A program made the position numbers and the translations under genes. A stretch of 39,820 nucleotides of DNA. Origin: Oscillospiraceae bacterium (GTDB taxonomy: Bacteria; Bacillota; Clostridia; Oscillospirales; Acutalibacteraceae). The notes under the pieces were generated by a model, which saw only the letters and a program-made list of their open reading frames with translations, did no database searches and had not been told where the DNA came from. The stretch covers positions 1-39,820 of the forward strand of contig SVPD01000020.1 in assembly GCA_015066045.1 (NCBI GenBank), given 5' to 3'. Below are positions 1 through 6,509 of the stretch, in pieces; the stretch's first letter is position 1; each line of letters begins with the position of its first letter.

Positions 1-3
1 AAT

Positions 4-52
4 CTCCTTTTGTTATTATTGCTGTTGGTAGCCGCTTTACTTTCAAAAGGAG
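4..52. repeat. Long-loop inverted repeat at the window edge
   Basis: CTCCTTTTG at 4-12 is complementary to CAAAAGGAG at 44-52, with a 31-nt loop. It lies between the window edge and a clear terminator, so it may belong to the end of an upstream transcript. No coding region is visible in 1-120. Confidence 0.3.
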
Positions 53-93
53 CTTTTCTTTATTCTACTGAACGCTAAAGCTTTTTTTGAACT

Positions 94-116
94 CCCCGGC
101 ACAGCCGGGGGTTTTC
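94..116 (+). terminator. Rho-independent terminator
   Basis: A 7-bp GC stem, CCCCGGC (94-100) with GCCGGGG (104-110), has a 3-nt loop and is followed by GTTTT. It would end a plus-strand transcript whose gene lies to the left of the window. Confidence 0.7.
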
Positions 117-122
117 GTTAAC

Positions 123-156
123 AAAAAGAAAGACACCGCTTTTGCGATGTCTTTTG
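123..156 (-). terminator. Terminator behind the tRNA-Trp 3' remnant
   Basis: Read on the minus strand, AAAGACA and TGTCTTT flank a small loop and are followed by CTTTTTG. It sits directly after the tRNA 3'-end remnant at 155-178. This is the same arrangement as the terminator at 3624-3668 behind the intact tRNA-Trp. It is probably the original terminator of the tRNA-Trp transcript before the element inserted. Confidence 0.55.
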
Positions 157-178
157 GCAGGGGCAGAAGGGCTCGAAC
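155..178 (-). pseudogene. tRNA-Trp 3'-end remnant (T loop, acceptor strand, CCA)
   Basis: On the minus strand these bases match the last 25 nt or so of the intact tRNA-Trp at 3672-3747 with two differences: T loop, T stem 3' strand, acceptor strand TGCCCCT, discriminator G and CCA. The T-stem 5' strand does not pair well (AGTGG against CCTTC) and everything upstream is replaced by the hairpin module at 191-254. It is therefore a broken copy. It could be the original chromosomal 3' half, left to decay once the integrated element supplied a new one. Confidence 0.6.
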
Positions 179-190
179 CACTCCGTGGCC

Positions 191-254
191 CTCTTGCGGT
201 TCCCAAAATCGCTTTTCGGCTTGTAGCGCCGAGCGATTTTGACCGCTGCGCCAT
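191..254 (-). repeat. 64-bp tRNA-associated hairpin module, copy A
   Basis: On the minus strand this reads a 20-nt arm ending GCGGTCAAAATC, a 24-nt centre, and a 20-nt arm starting GATTTTGGGAACCGC. Both arms are identical to those of the two copies before tRNA-Leu (30895-30958 and 31049-31112), and total length is the same. The arms pair over 12 bp with a GGA bulge. The next two pairs differ from the other copies in a compensatory way (GC/GC here, CG/CG there). The centre holds a further TCGGC/GCCGA stem. The module has the same sense as the neighbouring tRNA. I do not recognise the family. Confidence 0.7.
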
Positions 255-303
255 TTCGTCCTCCCTTATTCCGCCACTGGCGGCGGTCGGACTCAAAGCC
301 CGC

Positions 304-319
304 CACGCGGTTTTGGAGA
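304..319. other. Left attachment site core (att)
   Basis: CACGCGGTTTTGGAGA is repeated exactly at 3702-3717, where it forms the anticodon loop and 3' anticodon stem of tRNA-Trp. The two copies bound the int-xis-parB segment as direct repeats, as expected for a tyrosine-recombinase element that uses a tRNA anticodon arm as its crossover site. Which end is attL and which attR is a matter of convention. Confidence 0.75.
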
Positions 320-359
320 TAAGTATTCATTCCTTATTTATAGCCGTTTACAGGCTTTC

Positions 360-382
360 GGGGGGCACATTGGGGGGCACAT
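360..382 (+). repeat. Tandem G6CACAT repeats, left end (probable integrase arm sites)
   Basis: Two copies of GGGGGGCACAT separated by one T lie 41 bp inside the left att core. The identical 23-bp sequence in the same orientation lies at 3536-3558 near the other end. Paired short direct repeats inside both termini are the pattern of arm-type binding sites for the N-terminal domain of Tn916/lambda-class integrases. The role is inferred; the repeats themselves are seen. Confidence 0.6.
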
Positions 383-426
383 CATGTTTTTTTATAAGAA
401 AAATCCGTTATTAAAACACTAAATCC

Positions 427-446
427 ATATACACTTTTCTGTATAT
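427..446. promoter_or_regulatory. Inverted repeat, possible operator of the element genes
   Basis: ATATACA (427-433) and TGTATAT (440-446) form a 7-bp inverted repeat with a 6-nt spacer, about 140 bp ahead of the first gene of the element. TATACAT elements nearby could serve as -10 sequences. It may bind the element's own HTH or ParB-like protein; nothing else supports this. Confidence 0.3.
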
Positions 447-586
447 TTTATACATATGATTTGTTTCAGATAAGAAGAGTTACTCACGATTCAATTACTT
501 TCAAAACTTTATTCTTTGACGGTAACCCTTACAATTACAAAAGCGGTATCAGCAGCTCTTACACTTGCTTGTGTAAAGGGCTGTTA

Positions 587-1045
587 ATGTTTAAGGAGCA
601 TCCCCATTGTAACGAGGTTGAAAATTATCTTGAACAGGAGCTTTTGAAATTTGACCAGCTTTGCGAAGAACAGAACTTGTTACTCGATAACAATGTTGAA
701 ACTTATGAGGACCTTGAGGCTCTTCTCAACAATACCGAAAAAGAATTACAGAAAATGGACGAAGCAAGAAATGTATTCAGAAACAAATTGAAATGTGCCG
801 TTCGTTCAGGTGATGAAAGCTTACAAAACGAAATCCGTGAGGATATTGCCACTCTTACTGCCGCAATGAGAGTTGCAAGAAAGAACATCAAAATTTTAAA
901 CAGAGTTAAATACAGGGCTGAAGATGTAGTAAATAGAATGGATAGCATCAACGAGTATTCAAGAATGCATGAGCGTTACGCCCGTGATGATTTCCGAACT
1001 AAAACAAATACAAACAAAACACAAGAAAGAAATTATGAAAGATAA
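587..1045 (+). CDS. Coiled-coil protein of the integrative element, function unknown
   Basis: I do not recognise this protein. The open frame extends back to 461, but the ATG at 587 with an AAAGGG about 7 nt upstream is the better start and gives about 152 residues. It is highly charged. Heptad-like helices rich in Glu, Lys, Asn and Leu cover most of its length, with a basic, polar tail (TKTNTNKTQERN). There is no membrane segment or signal peptide. It is the first gene of the element, 20 bp ahead of the ParB-like gene and on the same strand, so the two are probably co-transcribed. A structural or DNA-binding accessory role is possible; no function is claimed. The start is uncertain. Confidence 0.6.
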   Translation: MFKEHPHCNEVENYLEQELLKFDQLCEEQNLLLDNNVETYEDLEALLNNTEKELQKMDEARNVFRNKLKCAVRSGDESLQNEIREDIATLTAAMRVARKNIKILNRVKYRAEDVVNRMDSINEYSRMHERYARDDFRTKTNTNKTQERNYER

Positions 1046-1065
1046 TTCAGGAGGAATATTTTATT

Positions 1066-1914
1066 ATGATTAATGTAAAAGAAGTAAAGATTAAGGATTT
1101 AATTCCATTTGAGGACAGTCCCTTTGAATTCAGAGAGGATGAAGGATTCACGCAGTTATTTGACAGCATATCTGAAAGTGGAGTATTTTCACCGATTGTT
1201 GTATGTGAAAGAGACGGTAAGTTTGAAATTGTAAGCGGATACCGCAGAGTTGAAGCGTGCAAAAGGCTTCATATTGATGTTATCCCCGCAATTATCAAAG
1301 AACTTACAAGGGAAGAAGCCATTGTTATGCACGTTGATTCCAATCTTCAGCGTGACAAGGTTTTGCCGAGTGAAAAGGCTTACGGTTACAAGATGAAGCT
1401 TGAAGCAATGAAAAGACAAGGCTTCCGTTCTGATTTAACCTCCGACCAAGCTGGTCGGAAGTGTGAATCGGCAGAGATTATTGCAAATGAATCAGATGAC
1501 AGTAAAACACAGGTCAGGCGGTATATTCGTCTGACTTTTCTTATTCCCGAAATCTTAAAGCTTGTGGATAGCGAAAGAATTGCATTTACACCTGCTGTTG
1601 CATTGTCGTATTTATCACCCGAGGAACAATATATGGTTTACAAATTTTATGACGAAATGGAGGTTACACCTTCATATTCTCAGGCAGTTGAGCTTAAAAA
1701 TCTTTCCTCGGCGGGGAATCTGAACGAAAGTGTTATCACGGAAATCATGTCCCGTGATAAACCAAATCAGCAGGAATTCTTCAAAGTTCCGATGGAGCGT
1801 TTGAAAAGCGTTGCACCTAAAATCAGGGATAAGGATTTTGAAAACTTCGTTATTAAGGCTTGCGAGTATTATTACAAGGTTTTACAGCGAAACCGTGACA
1901 GAGGTGCAAGGTAA
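1066..1914 (+). CDS. ParB/Spo0J-family nuclease/CTPase-fold protein
   Basis: This is a 282-residue ParB-like protein. The N-terminal ParB domain (about residues 5-100) has the box II-type motif SGYRRVEACKRL (57-68) and the box III-type NLQR (93-96), which bind CTP in ParB proteins. A helix-turn-helix region follows at about 145-200. The family normally clamps onto parS DNA and works with a ParA ATPase, but no ParA is present here. The start ATG follows GGAGG. It lies between the coiled-coil gene and the excisionase-like gene; the stop codon is followed at once by the AAGGAGGTGA ribosome site of that gene. In such a small element it may regulate transcription or stabilise the excised circle rather than partition a plasmid. 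Family sure, role uncertain. Confidence 0.85.
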   Translation: MINVKEVKIKDLIPFEDSPFEFREDEGFTQLFDSISESGVFSPIVVCERDGKFEIVSGYRRVEACKRLHIDVIPAIIKELTREEAIVMHVDSNLQRDKVLPSEKAYGYKMKLEAMKRQGFRSDLTSDQAGRKCESAEIIANESDDSKTQVRRYIRLTFLIPEILKLVDSERIAFTPAVALSYLSPEEQYMVYKFYDEMEVTPSYSQAVELKNLSSAGNLNESVITEIMSRDKPNQQEFFKVPMERLKSVAPKIRDKDFENFVIKACEYYYKVLQRNRDRGAR

Positions 1915-1928
1915 GGAGGTGATGTTTA

Positions 1929-2162
1929 TTGAAGATTAATACAATTAAGAGAAACTATATTTCTAGCCTTGAGGGCTTACCGTATATGCTCACCCTTGAA
2001 ATGGTGGCAGGTCTTACAGGCTTCAATTATGAAACGATTAAAAAGTATTGTCAGAAAGGTGTAATCAAGGCTCGTAAAATCGGCAGAGAGTGGCGAATCA
2101 GTCAGGACGATTTTCTTAATATGGGACTTGGCACATTTGATGATAACGATATAAAGCAGTAA
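1929..2162 (+). CDS. xis: Excisionase-like helix-turn-helix protein (Xis)
   Basis: A 77-residue protein of the excisionase/MerR-like winged-helix type. Residues 20-70 read as helix-turn-helix plus wing: LTLEMVAGLTGF, then YETIKKYCQKGVIKARKIGREWRI, which is the usual Xis pattern of 'recognition helix, then RKIGREWRI'. The start is TTG at 1929, 6 nt after AAGGAGGTGA (1913-1922). An ATG at 1922 in another frame stops after five codons. Small proteins of this kind bend DNA at attachment sites and steer the integrase towards excision. Its position directly before the integrase gene supports that role. Confidence 0.8.
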   Translation: MKINTIKRNYISSLEGLPYMLTLEMVAGLTGFNYETIKKYCQKGVIKARKIGREWRISQDDFLNMGLGTFDDNDIKQ

Positions 2163-2217
2163 TATTGACACGAGGGGTGCGAAAGCATCCCTCAAAACTT
2201 TTTTAGGAGGAATTTTA

Positions 2218-3384
2218 ATGAATAAATTTTATGTAGAAAAAGGCAGCTTCTGTACGAAACTTTATATAGGTACAGACGCTAACGGAAAACCGAAATATAA
2301 AAAACTCAAGGCTCCATCGGAAAAAGAACTTGAAAAGAGAGTTCGTGAATATAAAAACGCCATGGATAGCGGTCTGAATATTCTCAAAAATAACGATACA
2401 CTTCTCAATTGGATTAACCATTATCTTGAATATGTTGAAAACGAGGTTATGTGTGACAACATCAAAGAGTCTGAGTATAAAACCCTGAAGGCAAGACTGC
2501 AATACTTTGTTGATTACAGTGGCGGACTTCTTGCAAAAACAAAGCTCAACGATATTCTGCCTTCGCACATTCAACCCGCCGTTAATGCTTTATACAAGAA
2601 AAATCCGTCAACGGGCAAAAACACGGCAAAGAAAACGCTTCAAAGATATATAAGGGCACTTGCCAATGTGTTTGAGTTTGCAAGAAAAGAGCGTGCGTAT
2701 AACTTCTGCAACCCTTGTGATGATATAAAGATACCGAAAAACGCAGAAGAAAACAGTCGTACTGCCATAAATAAGCACACAATACAGTTGATACTCACAA
2801 CAGAACACAGAGCAAAGCTTCCTGCCTGCATTATGCTTCTTGCGGGACTCAGGCGTGGAGAAGTAACAGCTCTTACTTGGTTTGATATCGACTTCAAAAA
2901 CAGAATTATAAATGTAAATAAATCTTATGATTTCAAGCAATGTGAACTAAAGGAAACAAAAACAAAAGCCGGAATGAGAAAAATTCCGATGAATGATTTT
3001 CTGTACAACTTACTTCTTGAAGCTAAAAAGCATTCTAAAGGCTCATATATCGTTCAGAAGGTTTACGGCGGAAGAATGACGGAAACAGCGTGGAAACGCC
3101 TTTTTGAAAGCTATATGGAAGCATTAAGGACAGCTGACGGCAGAGATGAAGATTCGCTTTGCTTTGCTGATGAGCGTTTTGAAGAATTCACTGCGCATCA
3201 GCTCCGACACACCTACTGTTCTATGCTTCAATGGTCGGGTGTTGATATAAAGACGGCACAGGAGCTTATGGGGCACAGTGAGTACGGTGTAACAGCAAAT
3301 ATTTACACTCATGTTGATGAGGCTACTAAAAATAATGCAGCTATGCTGCAGGATAAATTTATAAAGGAAACATTGATTTCATAA
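2218..3384 (+). CDS. int: Tyrosine recombinase / integrase (Tn916 Int class)
   Basis: A full-length 388-residue tyrosine recombinase. Residues 1-50 form a small basic beta domain of the arm-binding type; about 60-160 is the SAM-like core-binding domain; 180-388 is the catalytic domain. The catalytic set is visible: Arg in GLRRGE (212), HQLR (His327, Arg330), His353 in MGHSEY and nucleophile Tyr363 in NIYTH. The ATG follows AGGAGGAATTTTA. The gene is last in the element and ends 8 bp before a strong terminator, pointing at the tRNA-Trp gene whose anticodon arm is the att core. It should cut and rejoin the 304-319 and 3702-3717 cores. The protein appears intact, so the element may still be mobile given help. 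Confidence 0.95.
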   Translation: MNKFYVEKGSFCTKLYIGTDANGKPKYKKLKAPSEKELEKRVREYKNAMDSGLNILKNNDTLLNWINHYLEYVENEVMCDNIKESEYKTLKARLQYFVDYSGGLLAKTKLNDILPSHIQPAVNALYKKNPSTGKNTAKKTLQRYIRALANVFEFARKERAYNFCNPCDDIKIPKNAEENSRTAINKHTIQLILTTEHRAKLPACIMLLAGLRRGEVTALTWFDIDFKNRIINVNKSYDFKQCELKETKTKAGMRKIPMNDFLYNLLLEAKKHSKGSYIVQKVYGGRMTETAWKRLFESYMEALRTADGRDEDSLCFADERFEEFTAHQLRHTYCSMLQWSGVDIKTAQELMGHSEYGVTANIYTHVDEATKNNAAMLQDKFIKETLIS

Positions 3385-3391
3385 AAGATTA

Positions 3392-3434
3392 AGAGCAGAA
3401 AGATTTAACGGTCTTTCTGCTCTGATTTTTTGTT
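3392..3434 (+). terminator. Terminator of the integrase operon
   Basis: A perfect 12-bp stem (AGAGCAGAAAGA at 3392-3403 with its complement at 3412-3423) has an 8-nt loop and is followed by GATTTTTTG. It closes the element's plus-strand transcription unit. Confidence 0.9.
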
Positions 3435-3535
3435 TAAATTACGGCACGCGGTCAAAAAATGCCCTTAAAAAGATGTATTTTTATTCATAAAAATGCGTAA
3501 AAAGCCTTATGGCACAAGGGCTTGCGGTACTTCAT

Positions 3536-3558
3536 GGGGGGCACATTGGGGGGCACAT
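3536..3558 (+). repeat. Tandem G6CACAT repeats, right end (probable integrase arm sites)
   Basis: Identical to 360-382 and in the same orientation, 143 bp inside the right att core. The interval 3435-3623 otherwise holds no gene I can support; it probably contains further integrase and Xis binding sites. Confidence 0.6.
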
Positions 3559-3623
3559 AGTACTCGAAAATGTGCGATATTTTACGGTAAAGTGCGATTT
3601 TAGAAAAATTGATTTTATGTATG

Positions 3624-3668
3624 AAAAAAGCCCGAAACCCTTGTAAAATCAAGGTTTTTCGGACTTTT
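3624..3668 (-). terminator. Terminator of the tRNA-Met/tRNA-Trp transcript
   Basis: On the minus strand a long stem (AAGTCCGAAAAACCTTG with CAAGGGTTTCGGGCTT, two mismatches) has a 6-nt loop and is followed by TTTTTTC. It lies inside the element, so the element supplies a terminator as well as the tRNA 3' half. Confidence 0.8.
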
Positions 3669-3671
3669 CCT

Positions 3672-3747
3672 TGGCAGGGGCAGAAGGACTTGAACCCTCG
3701 GCACGCGGTTTTGGAGACCGCTGCTCTACCAACTGAGCTATACCCCT
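3672..3747 (-). tRNA. trnW: tRNA-Trp (anticodon CCA)
   Basis: A complete cloverleaf. The acceptor strands AGGGGTA and TGCCCCT pair, the D arm is GCTCAGTTGGTAGAGC, the anticodon arm is GCGGT-CTCCAAA-ACCGC with anticodon CCA, the T arm is GAGGG-TTCAAGT-CCTTC, the discriminator is G and the 3' CCA is encoded. The anticodon loop and 3' stem coincide with the att core at 3702-3717. The 5' half is therefore chromosomal and the 3' half was brought in by the element. It lies just downstream of tRNA-Met under a shared promoter. Confidence 0.97.
3702..3717. other. Right attachment site core (att), inside tRNA-Trp
   Basis: Exact direct repeat of 304-319. It spans the anticodon loop and 3' anticodon stem of the intact tRNA-Trp, so integration regenerates a functional tRNA at this end. 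Confidence 0.75.
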
Positions 3748-3756
3748 ATAAAAAAC

Positions 3757-3833
3757 TGGTGGGCCATCAGGGACTCGAACCCCGGACCAACCGGTTATGA
3801 GCCGGTTGCTCTGACCAACTGAGCTAATGGCCC
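3757..3833 (-). tRNA. tRNA-Met (anticodon CAT); tRNA-Ile2 possible
   Basis: A 77-nt tRNA including encoded CCA. Acceptor GGGCCAT pairs with ATGGCCC, the D arm is GCTC..GAGC, the anticodon arm is CCGG-CTCATAA-CCGG with anticodon CAT, and the T loop is TTCGAGT. The first pair is G-C and a D-loop TTGGTC is present, so it is not an initiator. CAT tRNAs can also be the lysidine-modified tRNA-Ile2; sequence alone does not settle this. It is followed by tRNA-Trp. Confidence 0.9.
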
Positions 3834-3856
3834 ATCTCTGTCGGTTGACTTTTGAT

Positions 3857-3885
3857 AGTATATCAAACTAAAGATGATTTGTCAA
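3857..3885 (-). promoter_or_regulatory. Sigma-A promoter of the tRNA-Met/tRNA-Trp unit
   Basis: On the minus strand TTGACA (3880-3885), a 17-bp spacer and TATACT (3857-3862), starting transcription about 15-20 bp ahead of tRNA-Met. Near-consensus. Confidence 0.85.
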
Positions 3886-3952
3886 TAGATTTTGCTGATT
3901 TTTATAGGATTTTTTAACCGTAATCTTTGACCGGGTTTAAGCTATCAGCCGA

Positions 3953-3982
3953 TACAAAAGCCACCCTTAAAAGAGTGGCTTT
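3953..3982 (-). terminator. Terminator of the rpl operon
   Basis: AAAGCCAC (3957-3964) pairs with GTGGCTTT (3975-3982). Read on the minus strand it lies about 20 bp after the rplL stop and is followed by a short T run, ending the rpmG-to-rplL operon before the tRNA promoter. Confidence 0.65.
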
Positions 3983-4002
3983 CATAATTACAAAAGGATA
4001 AA

Positions 4003-4380
4003 TTATTTGAGAGTTGCCTTTGCGCCTGCTTCTTCGAGCTTCTTAGCAGCTGCTTCAGCATCGTCCTTTGACATTGCTTCTTTGATAACCTTGGGAGCGC
4101 CGTCAACAGCTTCCTTAGCTTCCTTGAGGCCAAGACCGGTGATCTCACGAACAACCTTGATAACAGCGATCTTGTTAGCGCCGCATTCTGTGAGCTCGAG
4201 GTCAAATTCTGTCTTTTCTTCTGCAGCAGCAGCTTCAGCAGCTACGGGACCTGCAGCAACAACTGCAGCAGCAGCTGATACGCCGAATTCGTCTTCTACA
4301 GCGTGTACGAGTTCTGAGAGTTCAAGAACTGTGAGAGTCTTAAGTTCTTCGATAATAGCAGTAATTTTTTCTGATGCCAT
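4003..4380 (-). CDS. rplL: 50S ribosomal protein L7/L12
   Basis: A 125-residue L7/L12. The N-terminal dimerisation helix (residues 1-32, [14 protein letters not shown]) binds L10. An Ala-rich hinge (about 36-55) follows, then the C-terminal domain with the conserved [20 protein letters not shown], which recruits translation factors to the ribosome stalk. The ATG follows GGAGGT. It is the last gene of the operon, 41 bp after rplJ, ahead of the terminator at 3953-3982. Length and motifs are ordinary. Confidence 0.98.
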   Translation of the reverse strand: MASEKITAIIEELKTLTVLELSELVHAVEDEFGVSAAAAVVAAGPVAAEAAAAEEKTEFDLELTECGANKIAVIKVVREITGLGLKEAKEAVDGAPKVIKEAMSKDDAEAAAKKLEEAGAKATLK

Positions 4381-4421
4381 GGTAGTTTACCTCCAAGTAA
4401 TTTGTAATTTTTGAATTTTGA

Positions 4422-4949
4422 TTATGCTTCAGCGGGAGCTTCGGCAGGAGCTGCTTCGCCATCCTTATCAACAATAGCCTGGATAGCACGTGCGAAAGCA
4501 GAGATAGGTGCCTGGAAGGCGCCAAGAACGTTTGCAAGAAGAACTTCACGTGAGGGAAGCTTAGCAAGACCGCTGATCTTAGCAACGTCAATTACTTCCT
4601 TGTCGATAAAGCCATTCTTAATTTCAAAGTTTTTGTGTGTGTCTGCAAACTTGTTAAGAATACGAGCTGCAGCAACATAATCATCTGCACTTGTTGCGAT
4701 AGCAGTTGTGCCCTCAAGTACTGCATCAAGACCGTTGAGCTCTGTATTCGCAATAGCAAGCTTTAAGAGAGTGTTTTTAACAACAGTGTATTCAACACCG
4801 GCCTCACGAAGCTCCTTACGAAGTGCAGTGTCATCAGCAACATTGATACCCTTGTAGTCAACAATAACACCGGCGATGGAGTTATTGAGTCTTTCGGTAA
4901 GATCGGCAACAACCTGTTTCTTCTGTTCTAAAACGATAGCACTAGGCAA
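4422..4949 (-). CDS. rplJ: 50S ribosomal protein L10
   Basis: A 175-residue L10, the base of the L7/L12 stalk. Motifs include VVDYKGI (around 34), LRKELREAGVEYTVVKNTL and the C-terminal Ala-rich helix that holds L7/L12 dimers. The start is TTG at 4949: AGGAGGTGA lies 7 nt upstream and there is no in-frame ATG nearby. It is preceded by the L10 leader (4996-5135), through which excess L10(L12)4 complex normally represses expression, and followed by rplL. Confidence 0.97.
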   Translation of the reverse strand: MPSAIVLEQKKQVVADLTERLNNSIAGVIVDYKGINVADDTALRKELREAGVEYTVVKNTLLKLAIANTELNGLDAVLEGTTAIATSADDYVAAARILNKFADTHKNFEIKNGFIDKEVIDVAKISGLAKLPSREVLLANVLGAFQAPISAFARAIQAIVDKDGEAAPAEAPAEA

Positions 4950-4995
4950 ATGAATTCACCTCCTGTAATATTTTGTACCCTTGGTGTGAGAATTA

Positions 4996-5135
4996 AGAAA
5001 ACCCTTTCCCTCAAACCGAGAGAAAGGGTGACATAGTTAAACTGAGATAAATCTGAGTTAATTATGTTCCGTTCCTCGGCAGGCGGCATAAAGCCTTTAA
5101 GTCTGACACCTGCTGTCTTAGGGCTGGACAGCTAA
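4996..5135 (-). promoter_or_regulatory. L10 leader (ribosomal protein autoregulatory element)
   Basis: The 240-bp gap between rplA and rplJ carries the Firmicute L10-leader signature on the minus strand: AGACAGCAGG, then CCTGCCGAGG, which together form the kink-turn-like L10 site. Further on (4996-5029) ACCCTTTCTCTC pairs with GAGGGAAAGGGT and is followed by TTTTCTTAATT, an attenuator terminator. Excess L10-L12 complex is known to bind this leader and favour termination, which here would lower rplJ-rplL expression only. Confidence 0.85.
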
Positions 5136-5189
5136 AATATAATACCACAACATTTATTCAATGTCAAGCATTATTTTAAATTTTTAAAA

Positions 5190-5900
5190 TTATTCTGCGT
5201 TTGCAGCAGAGCCAACCTTATTGGGGTTAACCTTAACACCGGGGCCCATGGTTGCAGCTACAACACATGAACGGATGTACTGACCTTTAGCAGCGGCGGG
5301 CTTAGCCTTGATGATAGCATCAAGAAGAGTAGTAAAGTTCTCATTGAGCTTTTCTACGCCGAAGGAAGCCTTGCCGATGGGGCAGTGAATGATGTTTGTT
5401 TTGTCAAGACGGTACTCAATCTTACCTGCCTTTGCTTCAGTAACAGCCTGAGCAACGTTAGGAGTAACAGTACCTGCCTTGGGGCTGGGCATAAGACCGC
5501 GGGGACCGAGAACCTTACCGAGACGACCTACAAGTCCCATCATGCTGGGATGTGCGATAGCCACGTCAAATTCCATCCAGCCTTCGCCCTGGATTTTAGC
5601 AACGAGGTCCTCAGCGCCTACTACTTCTGCGCCTGCAGCCTCAGCTGCCTTAGCTTCTTCGCCCTTAGCGAAAACAGCTACACGGACAGTTTTACCTGTA
5701 CCGTTGGGAAGAACAACTGCGCCACGAACCTGCTGATCGGCATGACGTGAGTCAACACCGAGACGGATGTGTGCTTCAATTGTTTCGTCAAACTTTGCGG
5801 TAGCAGTCTTAATGGTTAAATCAAGTGCTTCCGCAGGATCGTAAAGATTTGATTTGTCTACAAGCTTTGCGCCTTCGACATATTTTTTACCATGTTTCAT
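5190..5900 (-). CDS. rplA: 50S ribosomal protein L1
   Basis: A 236-residue L1 that binds 23S rRNA at the mobile L1 stalk next to the E site. Conserved stretches are visible: [39 protein letters not shown] and [15 protein letters not shown]. The start ATG has AGGAGGATGAAAGACA upstream. It sits between rplK and the L10 leader in the standard rplKAJL order. Nothing unusual. Confidence 0.98.
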   Translation of the reverse strand: MKHGKKYVEGAKLVDKSNLYDPAEALDLTIKTATAKFDETIEAHIRLGVDSRHADQQVRGAVVLPNGTGKTVRVAVFAKGEEAKAAEAAGAEVVGAEDLVAKIQGEGWMEFDVAIAHPSMMGLVGRLGKVLGPRGLMPSPKAGTVTPNVAQAVTEAKAGKIEYRLDKTNIIHCPIGKASFGVEKLNENFTTLLDAIIKAKPAAAKGQYIRSCVVAATMGPGVKVNPNKVGSAANAE

Positions 5901-5957
5901 TGTCTTTCATCCTCCTATAGAGTGGTTAAATCGGATTTTTCCTCCCACCCGGAAGCA

Positions 5958-6383
5958 TTAGTCAGCGACTACTATGCCCATTGAGCGAGCTGTACCTGCG
6001 ATCATACTCATAGCTGCTTCAACACTTGCAGCGTTGAGGTCAGGCATCTTCTGCTCAGCAATTTTTCTAACCTGCTCACCGGTAATTGTTGCGACCTTTG
6101 TTCTGTTGGGTACACCAGAACCGCTTTCGATGCCGCATGCCTTTTTGATAAGAACAGCTGCGGGCGGAGTCTTGGTTACGAATGAGAATGTACGGTCTGC
6201 ATAAACTGTGATGACAACGGGGATAATGAGACCGATGTCATTTTTTGTGCGCTCGTTGAATTCCTTTGTAAAAGCCATGATGTTAACACCGTGCTGACCG
6301 AGAGCCGGACCAACAGGCGGTGCCGGAGTAGCTTTACCTGCAGGAATCTGGAGCTTGATTAAACCTACAACCTTTTGAGCCAT
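5958..6383 (-). CDS. rplK: 50S ribosomal protein L11
   Basis: A 141-residue L11, which binds the GTPase-associated region of 23S rRNA. The N-terminal domain has the proline-rich [23 protein letters not shown] used in factor binding, and the C-terminal domain binds RNA (about 75-141). The ATG follows GGAGGTGCAAAAA. A 126-bp gap to nusG holds a small hairpin (AGGGAGA/TCTCCCT) but no separate promoter I can support. Confidence 0.98.
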   Translation of the reverse strand: MAQKVVGLIKLQIPAGKATPAPPVGPALGQHGVNIMAFTKEFNERTKNDIGLIIPVVITVYADRTFSFVTKTPPAAVLIKKACGIESGSGVPNRTKVATITGEQVRKIAEQKMPDLNAASVEAAMSMIAGTARSMGIVVAD

Positions 6384-6509
6384 TTTTTTGCACCTCCAAA
6401 TTTATGTGGTTGATGGCGACCTGCATTAAGTTTTTACAAGTCTCCCACAGGGAGAACACTCTCCCTCGTCATAATAAACGGCATAAGCCGAAAATTATCA
6501 ACAATGTTT

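Larger units (their letters stand above)
304..3717. mobile_element. Small integrative element in tRNA-Trp
   Basis: The segment is bounded by 16-bp direct repeats and carries four plus-strand genes: coiled-coil orphan, ParB-like, excisionase-like and tyrosine integrase. The integrase lies next to the intact tRNA. Identical tandem G6CACAT repeats lie just inside both ends, and the genes are visibly more AT-rich than the flanking ribosomal genes. Excision between the repeats would give a circle of about 3.4 kb. There is no relaxase, conjugation, replication or phage structural gene, so it must move by help from another element or be a remnant. It carries the 3' half and terminator of the functional tRNA-Trp. 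Confidence 0.75.

Noticed and set aside
191-254. A complete divergent tRNA (TGGCGCAGCGG looks like a D arm and TTCGAGC like a T loop)
   Set aside because: Acceptor strands do not pair, the apparent anticodon loop lacks T at position 33, and the other copies of the module have no such loop.
191-319. Intron inside tRNA-Trp
   Set aside because: The interruption is too short for a group I intron, has none of its conserved core, and an intact tRNA-Trp exists at 3672-3747.
142-414. Open frame of 90 codons over the tRNA-Trp remnant and hairpin module
   Set aside because: It is antisense to tRNA-like and repeat sequence, with no ribosome site; spurious frames over tRNA genes are common.
3609-3800. 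Open frame of 63 codons across the tRNA-Trp and tRNA-Met genes
   Set aside because: It is the antisense of two tRNA genes and cannot be a real protein.
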